From contig NZ_CP108476.1 in assembly GCF_036226465.1 (NCBI RefSeq), forward strand, positions 2,294,001 to 2,358,000: a DNA stretch of 64,000 nt, written 5' to 3'. Each line of letters begins with the position of its first letter. Within the stretch, counting starts at the first letter, position 1. Positions 54,105-62,988 of this stretch are shown one piece after another. The notes below the pieces were generated by a model. The model was not told the origin of the DNA, did not search any database, and worked only from the letters and a program-made list of their open reading frames with translations. This stretch comes from Kitasatospora sp. NBC_01250 (GTDB taxonomy: Bacteria; Actinomycetota; Actinomycetes; Streptomycetales; Streptomycetaceae). A program made the position numbers and the translations under genes.

Positions 54105-54123
54105 GGCACGGGGGAGAAGCAGC

Positions 54124-54606
54124 ATGGCCACGGTCCCGACATGCACGCACCATCATCTGACGAAGCGTCACATGAGCCTGCTGGCAGTGACCTTGCTGGC
54201 GGTGGCCGGCTGCTCATCGGGGACGCCGCGGCCGGTGCCGGCCCAGACGATCGCCCTCCCCCTGAGCACGAACGCCGACCAGTCCAGCCAAGTCCGGCTG
54301 CACGTCGGCCAACGACTGGGGGTCGCCACCGTCCACAACGCCCAGTCCCACGCCTGGACGACCGGCACCAGCGCCAACTCCCGCATCGTGCACCAGGATC
54401 CGGAGGTCACCACGGAGGGCTGCGCACCCGCCAACGCCGGCTGCGAGAGCGAGGTGCAGGAGCTCTACACCGCCACCGCCGTCGGTGACACCGACCTCAC
54501 CTGGTCCTACCAGAACCTGCCGAGCTGCAGCCCGGCCAAGGACCCTCGCGACCCGACCCCCTGCGTGCTGGGCACCATGACGGTGCACGTGACCGTCGTC
54601 AAGTAG
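54124..54606 (+). CDS. Secreted lipoprotein, possibly chagasin-like
   Basis: A 160-residue lipoprotein with the lipobox LLAVAGC near residue 30, after MSLLAVTLLAVAG. The mature part is about 130 residues and beta-rich: VRLHVGQRLGVATVHNAQSHAWTTG and ELYTATAVGDTDLTWSYQNL, ending TMTVHVTVVK. That order recalls the chagasin/I42 cysteine-protease inhibitor fold, but the diagnostic NPTTG loop is not seen, so I leave the role open. Four cysteines in the mature part may pair. ATG 54124; a strong hairpin lies just upstream. Confidence 0.75.
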   Translation: MATVPTCTHHHLTKRHMSLLAVTLLAVAGCSSGTPRPVPAQTIALPLSTNADQSSQVRLHVGQRLGVATVHNAQSHAWTTGTSANSRIVHQDPEVTTEGCAPANAGCESEVQELYTATAVGDTDLTWSYQNLPSCSPAKDPRDPTPCVLGTMTVHVTVVK

Positions 54607-54642
54607 CCCCCGCTCAGGTGGCCCCGCCCAGGTGGCCCCCGC

Positions 54643-55956
54643 TCACGCGCTCCGCAGATCGATGGCGTGCAGCACCAGGTCGTGCCCGGCGTAGCAGTAC
54701 CGGCCGTCGGTGGTCAGCGACCAGACGTCCACGCCCGGCTCGCCGTCCTGGAAGGTCCAGCGCCTGGCCCCCGTGGCAGCGTCGAGCGCGACCACGCCGC
54801 CGTCCGTCGGCCCCGGCACCAGCACCAGGCCGCCCGCCGACAGCGGCCGGCTGCGGTAGTCCAGCCGGAACGGCAGCTGGCAGGTCCACCGCGTGGGGCC
54901 GTCGGGCGAGTCCAGCGCGGTGACCAGCCCGTCGTCGTTGAAGAGGACGAGCCGCCCGCCGTCGCCCGGCAGCGGGGACAGGTAGCGCCAGGACTCCCCC
55001 GCCCCGGGGCTGATCGTCCGGTGCACGCTGCCGTCCGCCAGGCTGAGCACGCGCAGCCCGGTGCTGCTGTCCGACGCGTAGATCCACTGCTGGTCGGCGG
55101 TCAACCAGCCGATCCCGCCGAGCGTCCAGAGCCGGTGCCCGTCCCGGGCGTCCAGCAGGAACGTGCTGAAGGTGCCCTGGACCAGCAGTCGTCCGCCCGG
55201 GACCACGGCGAGCCGCAGGGCCAGCTCGTTGTGGTCGAGCGGCACCTGCCAGAGGGGCTGGCGGGTGGCGAGCGAGACGGCGATCAGGGTGCTCCCGGTG
55301 AGTCCGGGATCGTTCGGGCCGGGCCCGCCGGAGCTCTCACCGCGGCAGTAGACGGTGGTGCCGTCGCTGTCGAGCGCCCGCAGCTGCCCCGGCCCGCTGC
55401 CGGATCCGCTCGCCGGGAGGGTGTACTGCCAGTCCGAGTCGCCACTGTCCAGGTCGTGGGCGGTGATGCGGTCCAGTTCGGCACCGCCGGCGTCGAGCAG
55501 CAGCGTTCCGCCCACGATCAGCGGCCCCGCGGTGGAGACCGAGAAGTGCCGCAGTGCGCTGCCCGAGGCCGGATCGAGCTGCGCCAGGTCGGCGCCGGAC
55601 AGGAAGAGCGGCGGATGGGTGGGCCCGGCCACCCGGTCGTTCTGGAGCCGCCCGGTGCCGCGATAGGTCCAGCGCGGCTTCGGCCCGCTGGGCGCCGGCC
55701 GGGGAGAGCCCGGGCCGGGCGCGGCGGACGGCAGCGCGGCGGACCGCGCGGGCGGGCTCGCCGAGCCGCGGCTCACCGCCCAGGCGACGCCGCCCGCCAG
55801 CACCACGGCCCCGCCGAACAACAGCTGTCGACGGGTGGGCCCGGGGCGCCGCCCGGGGGACGAGGAGGCGGGGTCGGCCAGCACCTCCATCGGCTCGCCC
55901 GCCGCGCCCTCCTCGTCGTCGAAGCGCCAGGAACCCCCGCTCCCGCCCGTGCTCAC
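54643..55956 (-). CDS. PQQ-type beta-propeller protein with membrane anchor
   Basis: A 437-residue protein. The cytoplasmic N-terminus (SWRFDDEEGAAGEPMEVL) is followed by a helix (RRQLLFGGAVVLAGGVAWAVS, about 45-65), a Pro/Ser-rich stretch, and a propeller of PQQ-like blades to the end: AHDLDSGDSDWQYTLPASG, LATRQPLWQVPL, DARDGHRLWTLGG, DSPDGPTRWTCQLP, DAATGARRWTFQDGEPG. There is no PQQ enzyme motif, so it probably serves as a sensor or scaffold outside the cell. GTG 55956. It is divergent from the PP2C phosphatase gene with 91 bases between; ACCTCGC/GCGAGGT at 56005-56034 is a 7-bp inverted repeat in that gap. Confidence 0.8.
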   Translation of the reverse strand: MSTGGSGGSWRFDDEEGAAGEPMEVLADPASSSPGRRPGPTRRQLLFGGAVVLAGGVAWAVSRGSASPPARSAALPSAAPGPGSPRPAPSGPKPRWTYRGTGRLQNDRVAGPTHPPLFLSGADLAQLDPASGSALRHFSVSTAGPLIVGGTLLLDAGGAELDRITAHDLDSGDSDWQYTLPASGSGSGPGQLRALDSDGTTVYCRGESSGGPGPNDPGLTGSTLIAVSLATRQPLWQVPLDHNELALRLAVVPGGRLLVQGTFSTFLLDARDGHRLWTLGGIGWLTADQQWIYASDSSTGLRVLSLADGSVHRTISPGAGESWRYLSPLPGDGGRLVLFNDDGLVTALDSPDGPTRWTCQLPFRLDYRSRPLSAGGLVLVPGPTDGGVVALDAATGARRWTFQDGEPGVDVWSLTTDGRYCYAGHDLVLHAIDLRSA

Positions 55957-56047
55957 GCCCGCTCCCCCTCGCCCCCGCCCCCGAGATCCGTTGGCCGCGA
56001 CTTTACCTCGCGGTGCGCGGCGGGCAGGCGAGGTGTAGAGAGGAAAG

Positions 56048-57241
56048 GTGCCTCCCCAGCGGCGTTCCGACGACTTCGTCCCCCGGCCCCGGCGATCCGG
56101 CAGTGCCCTGGTGCTGCTTCCCCTCACCCTGATCGTCGTGATCACCACGGTGGACATCCTGAGCCCGCCGCAGATCCACCTCGGTCCGCTGCTCGTGGTC
56201 GCCCCCGCGATCACCGCCTCCTTCGCGGGCACCCGCCTGACCGCGCTGGTCAGCCTGCTGGCCCTGGCCGCGCTGACGGTGATCGGGGTGATGCGCGACG
56301 GCCTGGGCACCTCCAACCACGAGACCCAGCTCGCCGCCCTGGTGGTGGTCTCGGCCACGGTGGTGGCGTTCACGGCGCTGCGCGACCGGCACGCCCGCGA
56401 GCTGGTCCAGGTCCGCTCGGTGGCCACGGCCGCCCAGCAGGTGCTGCTGCGTCCGCTGCCGCCCCGGATCGGCTCGCTGCGGATCGCCTCGGTCTACCTG
56501 CCCGCCGAGGCCGAGGCCCAGGTGGGCGGCGACCTCTACGCGGCGGCCCGCACCGCCTCGGGCACCCGGCTGCTGGTCGGCGACGTCCGGGGCAAGGGCC
56601 TGACCTCGCTGGGCGAGGCCTCGCTGCTGCTCGGCGCGTTCCGGGCCGCCGCGCACCTGCAGGCCTCGCTGCCGGAGCTGGCGGCCTATCTGGACGGCAG
56701 CGTCAGCTGGGACCTGGCGGCGGCCCTGGAGCCCAGCCCGCTGGACGACCCGCAGGATGCTCCGCCGCAGGAGGCCGACCTGCTGCTGGGGGTGGACCAG
56801 CAGCCGACGGAGTCGTTCATCACCGCGGTGCTGCTGGACATCCCCGACAAGGGCGACCGGATCCAGGTCATCAACTGCGGTCACCCGCCGCCGCTGCTGC
56901 TGCACCGGGGCGAGGTGCTGTCGCTGGACGCCGGGTGCCCGGCGCCGCCGCTCGGGCTGGGCAACCTGCTGGAGAGCGCCTACTGCGCGGAGGAGTTCCC
57001 GTTCACGGCCGAGGACCGGCTGCTGATCTACACCGACGGCGTGATCGAGGCCCGCGACGCCACCCGCGCGTTCTACCCGCTCACCGAGCGCCTGCGCGCC
57101 TGGACGGCCGACCGCCCCATGCCCCTGCTCGAACACCTGCGGCACGACCTGCTGGCCCACGCCGGCGGGCGGCTGGGGGACGACGCGGCGATGGTGGCGG
57201 TGGAGCGGGTGCCCGAGGACGGCTCCGCCGGGACGCGGTAG
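56048..57241 (+). CDS. Membrane-bound PP2C (SpoIIE-type) serine phosphatase
   Basis: A 397-residue protein with hydrophobic helices in the first 115 residues (LVLLPLTLIVVITTVDIL; LLVVAPAITASFAG; LVSLLALAALTVIGV; LAALVVVSATVVAF) and a SpoIIE/RsbU-type phosphatase domain (about 150-395). Metal-binding and core motifs are VGGDLYAAARTASGTRLLVGDVRGKGL, LLIYTDGVIEARD and GDDAAMVAVERV. Such enzymes dephosphorylate anti-sigma-factor antagonists and so switch on alternative sigma factors. GTG 56048. Confidence 0.9.
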   Translation: MPPQRRSDDFVPRPRRSGSALVLLPLTLIVVITTVDILSPPQIHLGPLLVVAPAITASFAGTRLTALVSLLALAALTVIGVMRDGLGTSNHETQLAALVVVSATVVAFTALRDRHARELVQVRSVATAAQQVLLRPLPPRIGSLRIASVYLPAEAEAQVGGDLYAAARTASGTRLLVGDVRGKGLTSLGEASLLLGAFRAAAHLQASLPELAAYLDGSVSWDLAAALEPSPLDDPQDAPPQEADLLLGVDQQPTESFITAVLLDIPDKGDRIQVINCGHPPPLLLHRGEVLSLDAGCPAPPLGLGNLLESAYCAEEFPFTAEDRLLIYTDGVIEARDATRAFYPLTERLRAWTADRPMPLLEHLRHDLLAHAGGRLGDDAAMVAVERVPEDGSAGTR

Positions 57242-57321
57242 CCGGTGCGGGGCGGCTGCCGCCGTGCGGGTGAGCGGCCTAGGGTGGCTGGCAGCGATGG
57301 GCGAGCGGAAGGTGGTCGCGG

Positions 57322-58548
57322 GTGAGCGGGGTGGCGGCGCAGGCCGGGCACGAGGGTGGCAACCCACCGGGGGTCGGGCCCGACTTCACACCCGAGCAGC
57401 TGGCCCGCGGGCGCGCGCTGCGGCGGGCGCAGGTGCCCTGGGTGCTCGGCGGGCGGCTGGTGAGCCTGGCAGTGACCCTCGTGCTCGGGCTGACGCCCGC
57501 CGGAGCGCACCTGGTGAACGGGGCCGGCGGGCTGTTCGGCGGCTCGTGGACGGCCCAGCTGCTCGCCGGGACGACGGCGCTGGTGCTGATCGGGCAGCTG
57601 GTCGAGCTGCCGTTCGCCGCCGGGGTGCGGGTGGTGCGGCGCGGCTACGGGCTGGTCACCCAGGGCTGGGCCGGCTGGGCGGTGGACCAGCTGCGCGCCC
57701 TGGCACTGGGCCTGCTCATCGCGCTGCCCACCGTGCTCGGCGTCTACGCGCTCACCGGGTGGTCGACCCGCTGGTGGTGGGCCCCTGCGGCGTTGGCCGC
57801 CGCGCTGCTCACGGTCGCGCTCTCGTTCCTCTTCCCGCTGCTGGTGGAGCCCCTCTTCAACCGCTTCACCCCGCTGCCGCCCGGCGAGCTGCGGAGCACG
57901 CTGCTGGCCCTCGCCGAGCGGGACGGGGTACGGGTGCGGGACGTCCTGGTCGCCGACGCCTCGCGGCGCACCACCGCCCTCAACGCCTATGTCTCCGGGT
58001 TCGGTGCGACCCGCCGGATCGTCGCCTACGACACCCTGCTGCGCACCGCCGAACCGCGTGAGGTGGAGCTGGTGGTCGCGCACGAGCTGGGCCATGTGGT
58101 GCACCGCGACGTGCCGCGCGGCACCGCGCTGGGCGCCCTCGGCGCGGCGGTGGCGGTGGCCGTGCTCGGCCTGCTGGCCTCGCTGCACCCGCTGCTGTCC
58201 GCCGCCGGCGCCCCCGACGTGGCCGACCCGCGCTCGCTGCCGCTGCTCGCGGCCCTCGCCGCGCTGCTCGGCGCGCTGAGCGGGCCGGTGCAGGCGGCGG
58301 TGAGCCGCCGGATCGAGGCCAGGGCGGATCAGCACGCGCTGCGACTGACCGGCGATCCGGAGCAGTTCATCGCGATGCAGCGCCGCCTCGCGCTGACCAA
58401 CGTCGCGGATGTGGACCCGCCGCGGCTGCTGGAGCTGCTCTTCGCCACGCACCCGAGCACGGCCCGCCGGATCGCGGCGGCACGGGCCTGGGCGACAGCC
58501 CAAGCGGCCAAGGCCGCCCAGACAGCCCACGGAGAGGGACAGGGATGA
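57322..58548 (+). CDS. M48-family membrane metalloprotease
   Basis: A 408-residue integral membrane protease of the Ste24/HtpX group. Hydrophobic helices cover about 40-185. The zinc site is VVAHELGHVVHRD near 253 (His-Glu-x-x-His) with the third ligand Glu in SRRIEARADQHAL near 332. ALNAYVSGFGATRRIVAYDTLL is the typical upstream segment. It degrades or processes membrane proteins. GTG 57322. The stop overlaps the cupin start (ATGA). Confidence 0.92.
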   Translation: MSGVAAQAGHEGGNPPGVGPDFTPEQLARGRALRRAQVPWVLGGRLVSLAVTLVLGLTPAGAHLVNGAGGLFGGSWTAQLLAGTTALVLIGQLVELPFAAGVRVVRRGYGLVTQGWAGWAVDQLRALALGLLIALPTVLGVYALTGWSTRWWWAPAALAAALLTVALSFLFPLLVEPLFNRFTPLPPGELRSTLLALAERDGVRVRDVLVADASRRTTALNAYVSGFGATRRIVAYDTLLRTAEPREVELVVAHELGHVVHRDVPRGTALGALGAAVAVAVLGLLASLHPLLSAAGAPDVADPRSLPLLAALAALLGALSGPVQAAVSRRIEARADQHALRLTGDPEQFIAMQRRLALTNVADVDPPRLLELLFATHPSTARRIAAARAWATAQAAKAAQTAHGEGQG

Positions 58549-59012
58549 CGCAACAGCCCTACCGGACCTGGCAGCTCGCCGACGCGGTGGACGTGCCGGC
58601 ACCGGACGGCTCCACGGTCACGCCGCTCGGCGCGCTGCCCGGGGTGGCCAGCATGGCCCGCTTCGAGCTGGCCGCGGGCGCGGTGGCGCGGGCGGTGTCG
58701 CACGCGACGGTGCAGGAGATCTGGCACGTGGTGGCCGGCTCGGGCCGGCTGTGGCGGCGGCAGGGCGACCGGGAGGAGGTCACCGCGCTCCTGGTCGGCA
58801 TCACGGTGAGCATTCCGCTCGGGACCGCCTTCCAGTTCCGCGCGGACGAGGGCGCCGACGCGCTGGTGATCCTCGCCGCCACCGTGCCGTCCTGGCCCGG
58901 CACCGAAACCGAGGCGCGCCCGGAGGCGGGACCGTGGCAGGCTGAGGGCCATGACGAAGATCATCGGCGTGACGCCCAAGGGCCTGGACCAGCACGGCCT
59001 GTTCGTCCGTGA
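58545..59012 (+). CDS. Cupin-domain protein
   Basis: A 155-residue single-domain cupin: GVASMARFELAAGAVARAVSHATVQEIWHVVAGSGRLWRRQG holds the metal-binding histidines and Glu (H-x5-E-x-W-H), and VSIPLGTAFQFRADEGADALVIL the second motif. The natural domain end is near VPSWPGTETEARPEAGPW; the last 20 residues are read through into the next gene, giving a 62-base overlap. This looks like a lost stop codon. It overlaps M48 by 4 bases. Confidence 0.85.
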   Translation: MTQQPYRTWQLADAVDVPAPDGSTVTPLGALPGVASMARFELAAGAVARAVSHATVQEIWHVVAGSGRLWRRQGDREEVTALLVGITVSIPLGTAFQFRADEGADALVILAATVPSWPGTETEARPEAGPWQAEGHDEDHRRDAQGPGPARPVRP

Positions 59013-59775
59013 GGGCGCGCTGAGCAAGGTGCCCGCGGCCTTCGCGCCGGTGGTCGCCGCGGCACGGGAGGGGATCACCGCGGCGTTCGGCCCCGAACTG
59101 CTGGACAGCGCCTACCTCTACGGCAGCATCCCGCGCGGCACGGCCGTCCCCGGGCAGTCCGACCTCGATCTGCTGCTGGCGCTGCGCCGGCCGCCCACGG
59201 CGGCCGACCGCTCGGCCGCCGACGCCCTGCAGGCCGGACTCGACGCGCGGTTCGAGCAGATCAACGGCGCTGGCATCCTGCTCTTCGGCGCCGAGACGCT
59301 GCTCAGCGAGCTGGAGCGGCACGACCTGGGGTGGTTCGTCGCCTGCCTGTGCACCCCGCTGCTCGGCCCCGACCTCGCCGAGCGGCTCCCCCGCTACCGC
59401 GCCGACAGCCTGCTCGCCCGGGAGACCAACGGCGATCTCGGGCGCCTCCTGCCCCGCTGGCAGGCCCGCGCGACGGCCGCCGGCACCGAGGCGGAGCGCC
59501 GCACGCTGAGCCGGGGCGCGGCCCGCACGATCGTGCGGGCCGGCTTCACCCTCGTGATGCCACGCTGGCAGGGCTGGACCAGCGATCTCGCCGAGTCCGC
59601 CGAGGTCTTCGCCCGCTACTACCCCGAGCACGGCGACCGGATGCGCGCCGCCGCCGCGATCGCCCGCGCCGGCAGCACGGATCCACGCGCGCTCGCCCTG
59701 CTGCTCACGGAGCTGGGCCCGTGGCTGGCCGAGGAGTACGCCGCCGTCCACGGGGTGAAGACGCCGCGGCCGTAG
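58951..59775 (+). CDS. MNT-type nucleotidyltransferase-fold protein
   Basis: A 274-residue protein with the nucleotidyltransferase signature YLYGSIPRGTAVPGQ then SDLDLLLAL (G-S-x8-x-D-x-D, about 51-73). A helical C-terminal domain follows (RDLGWFVACLCTPLLGP.. RGAARTIVRAGFTLVMPRW). This outline resembles aminoglycoside- or protein-modifying nucleotidyltransferases and MNT antitoxins, but it lacks a HEPN partner. Start ATG 58951 sits inside the cupin gene. Confidence 0.8.
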   Translation: MTKIIGVTPKGLDQHGLFVREGALSKVPAAFAPVVAAAREGITAAFGPELLDSAYLYGSIPRGTAVPGQSDLDLLLALRRPPTAADRSAADALQAGLDARFEQINGAGILLFGAETLLSELERHDLGWFVACLCTPLLGPDLAERLPRYRADSLLARETNGDLGRLLPRWQARATAAGTEAERRTLSRGAARTIVRAGFTLVMPRWQGWTSDLAESAEVFARYYPEHGDRMRAAAAIARAGSTDPRALALLLTELGPWLAEEYAAVHGVKTPRP

Positions 59776-59834
59776 CCGGCGGGCGGACGGACGGCGGCGC
59801 GGAGGGCGGCGCGGACCCAGCCGAAGCAGCGGTC

Positions 59835-61562
59835 TCAGCCGAAGTAGCTGTGGAAGTTGCCGGAGAACTCGTTGCCGTTGTACTGGTCCCAGTTGATCGA
59901 CCAGGTCATCAGGCCGCGCAGACTGGGCTGCGGTCCGCTGCGCGGCACGTAGCCACCGCAGTTGGTGCCCTTGGTCAGGCAGTCCAGTGCCTGGTCCACC
60001 GCGCTGGGCGCCACATAGCCGTTGCCCGCATAGGTGTTGGCCGGCATGCCGATCGCCACCTGGGAGGGTGCGAGCGGCGGGAACATGTTGTTGGTGTTGC
60101 CCGCCACCGGGAAGCCGGCCAGCAGCATGTCCGTCATCGCGATGTGGAAGTCCGCGCCGCCCATCGAGTGGTACTGGTTGTCCAGGCCCATGATGGAGCC
60201 GGAGTTGTAGTCCTGGACGGTCAGCAGGGTCAGGTCGTTGCGCAGCGCGTAGATCACCGGCAGGAAGGCGCCGGCTCGCGGGTCCTGGCCGCCGTAGGGG
60301 CCGGATCCGTAGTACTGGTAGCCGAGTTGGACGAAGAAGGTCTCCGGGGCCATGGTCAGCACGAACTTGGCGCCGTACTTGGCCCTGAGCTGCTGCAGCG
60401 CCGCGATGGTGTTGACGATGACCGGCGTGGTCGGATTCTTGAAGTCGGTGTCACCGGCGTTGAGCGACAGGGACTGGTTCTCGAAGTCGACGTCCAGGCC
60501 GTCCAATCCCCACCTGTCGATGATCGCCGAGACCGAGCTGACGAACTCGTCGCGGGCCGCGGTGGTGGTGAGTTGGACCTCGCCGTTGGCGCCGCCGATG
60601 GAGAGCAGCACCTTCTTGCCCTGGGCCTGCTTGGCCGCGATGGCCGCCTTGAAGTCGGCGTCGGACTCGGCGGTCGGGCAGTCGGTGACCGAGCAGCGGT
60701 TGAACTGGATGTCGCCGGAGGTCACCGAGGTGGGCTCGCCGAAGGCGAGGTCGATGACGTCCCAGGAGCTGGGGACGTCGGACATCTTCAGGTAGCCGGC
60801 GCCGTTGGCGAAGCTGGCGTGCAGGTAGCCGACCAGGGCATGGGTGGGCAGGCCGTTGTCGGGCGGCGGCGTGGGGCTGCCGGTGGGCGAGGAGGTGGGC
60901 GTCCCCGTCGGCGTCCCCGTGGGACTTCCGGTGGGGCTGCCGGTGGGGCTGCCGGTGGGACTTCCGGTGGGCGAGGACGGCGGCGAGACGGTGGAGGTCG
61001 GCGAGGAGGTCGGGCCGCCGGGTCCACTGAGCGAGACGTCGTCGGCGTAGTAGGTGCCCTCGCCGTACCAGCCGTGCAGGTAGACCGTCGCGCTGGTCTG
61101 GTTCGACGCCGTGGTGAAGCTGACCGAGAGCTGCTGGTAGCCGCCGCCGGTGCTCGGAGTCCAGGTGCTGGTACCGCCGTTGACGCCGAGGTAGACGTAG
61201 GCGCCGTCCACGTAGGCGCTGAGCGTGTACGTGGTGTTCGGCGTGACGGTGACGGTCTGCGTGCACTGGGCGTCGTCCGCCGCGGTGGCCGCACCCGCCA
61301 GCGCGTGACTGCCGCCGTGCACCGGGCTGCTGACGACGCTTCCGGAACTGCCGTCGCAGCTCCACGGATTGAGCGCACCGCTCTCGAAGCCGCCGTTGAC
61401 CAGGTACTCGCCGGCCGAGGCGCTCGGTGCCAGACCGAAGGTGAGGCCCACGGCACCGGCGGCGGCCAGCGCCCAGGCGGTCGTCATGGCGGCCAGACTG
61501 CGGACCCGCGGGCGGGGGCGGGCGTGTTCGTACGGGGAACCTGCTCTGGTGAGACTGCGCAT
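59835..61562 (-). CDS. Secreted GH18 chitinase with carbohydrate-binding module
   Basis: A 575-residue secreted enzyme. A signal peptide (LAAAGAVGLTFGLAPSASA, cleaved near 50) is followed by a beta-sandwich carbohydrate-binding module (about 51-180, starting GEYLVNGGFESGALNPWSC), a Pro/Thr/Ser/Gly repeat linker (PTGSPTGSPTGSPTGSPTG) and the GH18 barrel (about 238-575). The catalytic motif is LDGLDVDFEN near 354, matching D-x-x-D-x-D-x-E. It hydrolyses chitin to chito-oligosaccharides. ATG 61562; two DasR-like sites lie about 100 bases upstream, so GlcNAc-dependent control is likely. Confidence 0.93.
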   Translation of the reverse strand: MRSLTRAGSPYEHARPRPRVRSLAAMTTAWALAAAGAVGLTFGLAPSASAGEYLVNGGFESGALNPWSCDGSSGSVVSSPVHGGSHALAGAATAADDAQCTQTVTVTPNTTYTLSAYVDGAYVYLGVNGGTSTWTPSTGGGYQQLSVSFTTASNQTSATVYLHGWYGEGTYYADDVSLSGPGGPTSSPTSTVSPPSSPTGSPTGSPTGSPTGSPTGTPTGTPTSSPTGSPTPPPDNGLPTHALVGYLHASFANGAGYLKMSDVPSSWDVIDLAFGEPTSVTSGDIQFNRCSVTDCPTAESDADFKAAIAAKQAQGKKVLLSIGGANGEVQLTTTAARDEFVSSVSAIIDRWGLDGLDVDFENQSLSLNAGDTDFKNPTTPVIVNTIAALQQLRAKYGAKFVLTMAPETFFVQLGYQYYGSGPYGGQDPRAGAFLPVIYALRNDLTLLTVQDYNSGSIMGLDNQYHSMGGADFHIAMTDMLLAGFPVAGNTNNMFPPLAPSQVAIGMPANTYAGNGYVAPSAVDQALDCLTKGTNCGGYVPRSGPQPSLRGLMTWSINWDQYNGNEFSGNFHSYFG

Positions 61563-61658
61563 GTGGGGGATGCTCCTGCGTCTCTGCTGCCGGACGGATG
61601 GGGTGGGAGGGCCCGTCGGGGCAGCACGGGGAGCGACCCCGCAGCGCGCAGCGACCCC

Positions 61659-61692
61659 GTTGGACTAGACCACTGAAGCGGTCCGGGCCAGT
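61659..61692. promoter_or_regulatory. Two DasR-responsive-element-like sites
   Basis: Bases 61659-61674 (GTTGGACTAGACCACT) match the known 16-base DasR site ACTGGTCTAGACCACT at 13 positions. Bases 61677-61692 (AGCGGTCCGGGCCAGT) match a weaker version at 11. The centres are 18 bases apart, and the pair lies 97-130 bases upstream of the chitinase start, where DasR normally represses until glucosamine-6-phosphate accumulates. Confidence 0.7.
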
Positions 61693-61697
61693 CCGTG

Positions 61698-62921
61698 TCA
61701 ATGACCGGCGCGCCACCGGATCCAGCCGGCCGTCAGCAGCAGCGCGACGCCGGCACCGGCCATCGCCCCAGCGGCGGAACCGAGTTGCGCGAGGCCGCCG
61801 AAGAGGGCAGGACCGAGCCCCTGCGCGGTCATCGCCCCGGCCGAGAGCAGCCCGAACGCCTGCCCCTGTCGCTGCGCCGGCAGCACGGCCAGGAAGCGGC
61901 GCTGCACCCCGAGCCCGTACGAGAACCCGCCGCCGGACGCCGCCAGCAGCAGGACAGCCACCAGCACGCCCGGATGCAGCGCGAAGCCGAGCAGCGGCAT
62001 CCCGAGCAGGCCGACCAGCGGCGCGACCAGCCGCTCGCGCAGCGCCGGGCGCAGCAGGCGGCCCACCACGAGATCGCCGGCCAGCATCCCCACCGGGAGC
62101 GCCCCGAGGAGCAACGCCGCGTAGCCGGGCGGCAGTCCGCGCTCGCCGGTGTACGCCACGATCAGCCCCTCGGCGCCCGCCGCGAAGGCGGGCGGCAGCC
62201 ACTGGACCAGCAGCAGCCGGCGCACCGCACGGTCGGCGAGCAGCGCGCGGTTGCCCGTCCAGCTGTGCCGCAGCACCGCCGCTCCCCTGCCGTCGCCCGA
62301 CGACGAGGGCAGCGCCGGCAGCCGCAGCCGGACCAGCAGCGCCGCCGCCAGATACCCCGCCGCACTGACCAGCAGCGCACCGCGTGCCCCGAGCACGGTC
62401 ACCGCGGCCCCCGCGCCCGCCAGCCCGAGCAACTGCCCGCCCGAGCTGGCGACATTGCTCAACGAGCGGCCCAACACATAGGCGTCGCCCGTCAGTTCAA
62501 TCGCGATCAGTCGACTGCTCGCCGCGCCGAAGACCGGGGTCAGGCAGGAGACGGCGCCGACCAGTGCGAGGGTGGCCGCCGTCGGCAGCCACACCAGCGC
62601 CGGGGCTGCCGCGGCGAGCGCCGGCAGCAGGTGGCCCGCGACGATCAGCGGGCGTGGGCGGCCCCGGTCGGCGAGCGCGCCGAGCAGCAGGGTGCCGAGC
62701 AGCTGCGGCGCGAAGCCGACGCCGAAGGCCAGGGCGCCGAGCAGCGGTGACCCGGTGGTGGCGTAGATCAGCACCGAGAGGGTGGTGATCCGCAGGCTGT
62801 CCGCCACCACGGCGAGCGTCCGGGTGACGAAGAGCAGGCGGAACAGCGGGCGGGCCAGGACCTCCCGGTAGCCGGCCGGGCCCGCGGGGGTCGTGGTGGT
62901 GTCGGTGGCGGCAGCGGTCAT
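61698..62921 (-). CDS. MFS transporter
   Basis: A 407-residue major-facilitator protein with twelve or so hydrophobic segments. The helix 2-3 loop has LLLGALADRGRPRPLIVAG, the family's G-x-x-x-D-R-x-x-R motif. The rest runs from LARPLFRLLFVTRTLAVVADSLRI to AGVALLLTAGWIRWR. It is probably a drug or metabolite exporter. ATG 62921. It is divergent from the ArsR-type regulator (67 bases between starts), so that regulator is the likely controller, and is followed by the chitinase gene with its own promoter. Confidence 0.88.
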   Translation of the reverse strand: MTAAATDTTTTPAGPAGYREVLARPLFRLLFVTRTLAVVADSLRITTLSVLIYATTGSPLLGALAFGVGFAPQLLGTLLLGALADRGRPRPLIVAGHLLPALAAAAPALVWLPTAATLALVGAVSCLTPVFGAASSRLIAIELTGDAYVLGRSLSNVASSGGQLLGLAGAGAAVTVLGARGALLVSAAGYLAAALLVRLRLPALPSSSGDGRGAAVLRHSWTGNRALLADRAVRRLLLVQWLPPAFAAGAEGLIVAYTGERGLPPGYAALLLGALPVGMLAGDLVVGRLLRPALRERLVAPLVGLLGMPLLGFALHPGVLVAVLLLAASGGGFSYGLGVQRRFLAVLPAQRQGQAFGLLSAGAMTAQGLGPALFGGLAQLGSAAGAMAGAGVALLLTAGWIRWRAGH

Positions 62922-62988
62922 GCGCGGCAGCCTCCCGCAGGGTGCCCGGCCCGGCCCACTCATTCGTCGCTGGACGTAAGCTCGGTGC

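Noticed and set aside
60900-60975. Repeats in the chitinase linker as a CRISPR or minisatellite
   Set aside because: They are in-frame codons for a Pro-Thr-Gly-Ser linker common to secreted actinobacterial enzymes.
61695-62750. 351-codon plus-strand frame opposite the MFS transporter
   Set aside because: Its product is Gln/Arg-rich low-complexity and shadows a transporter with clear helices and motif.
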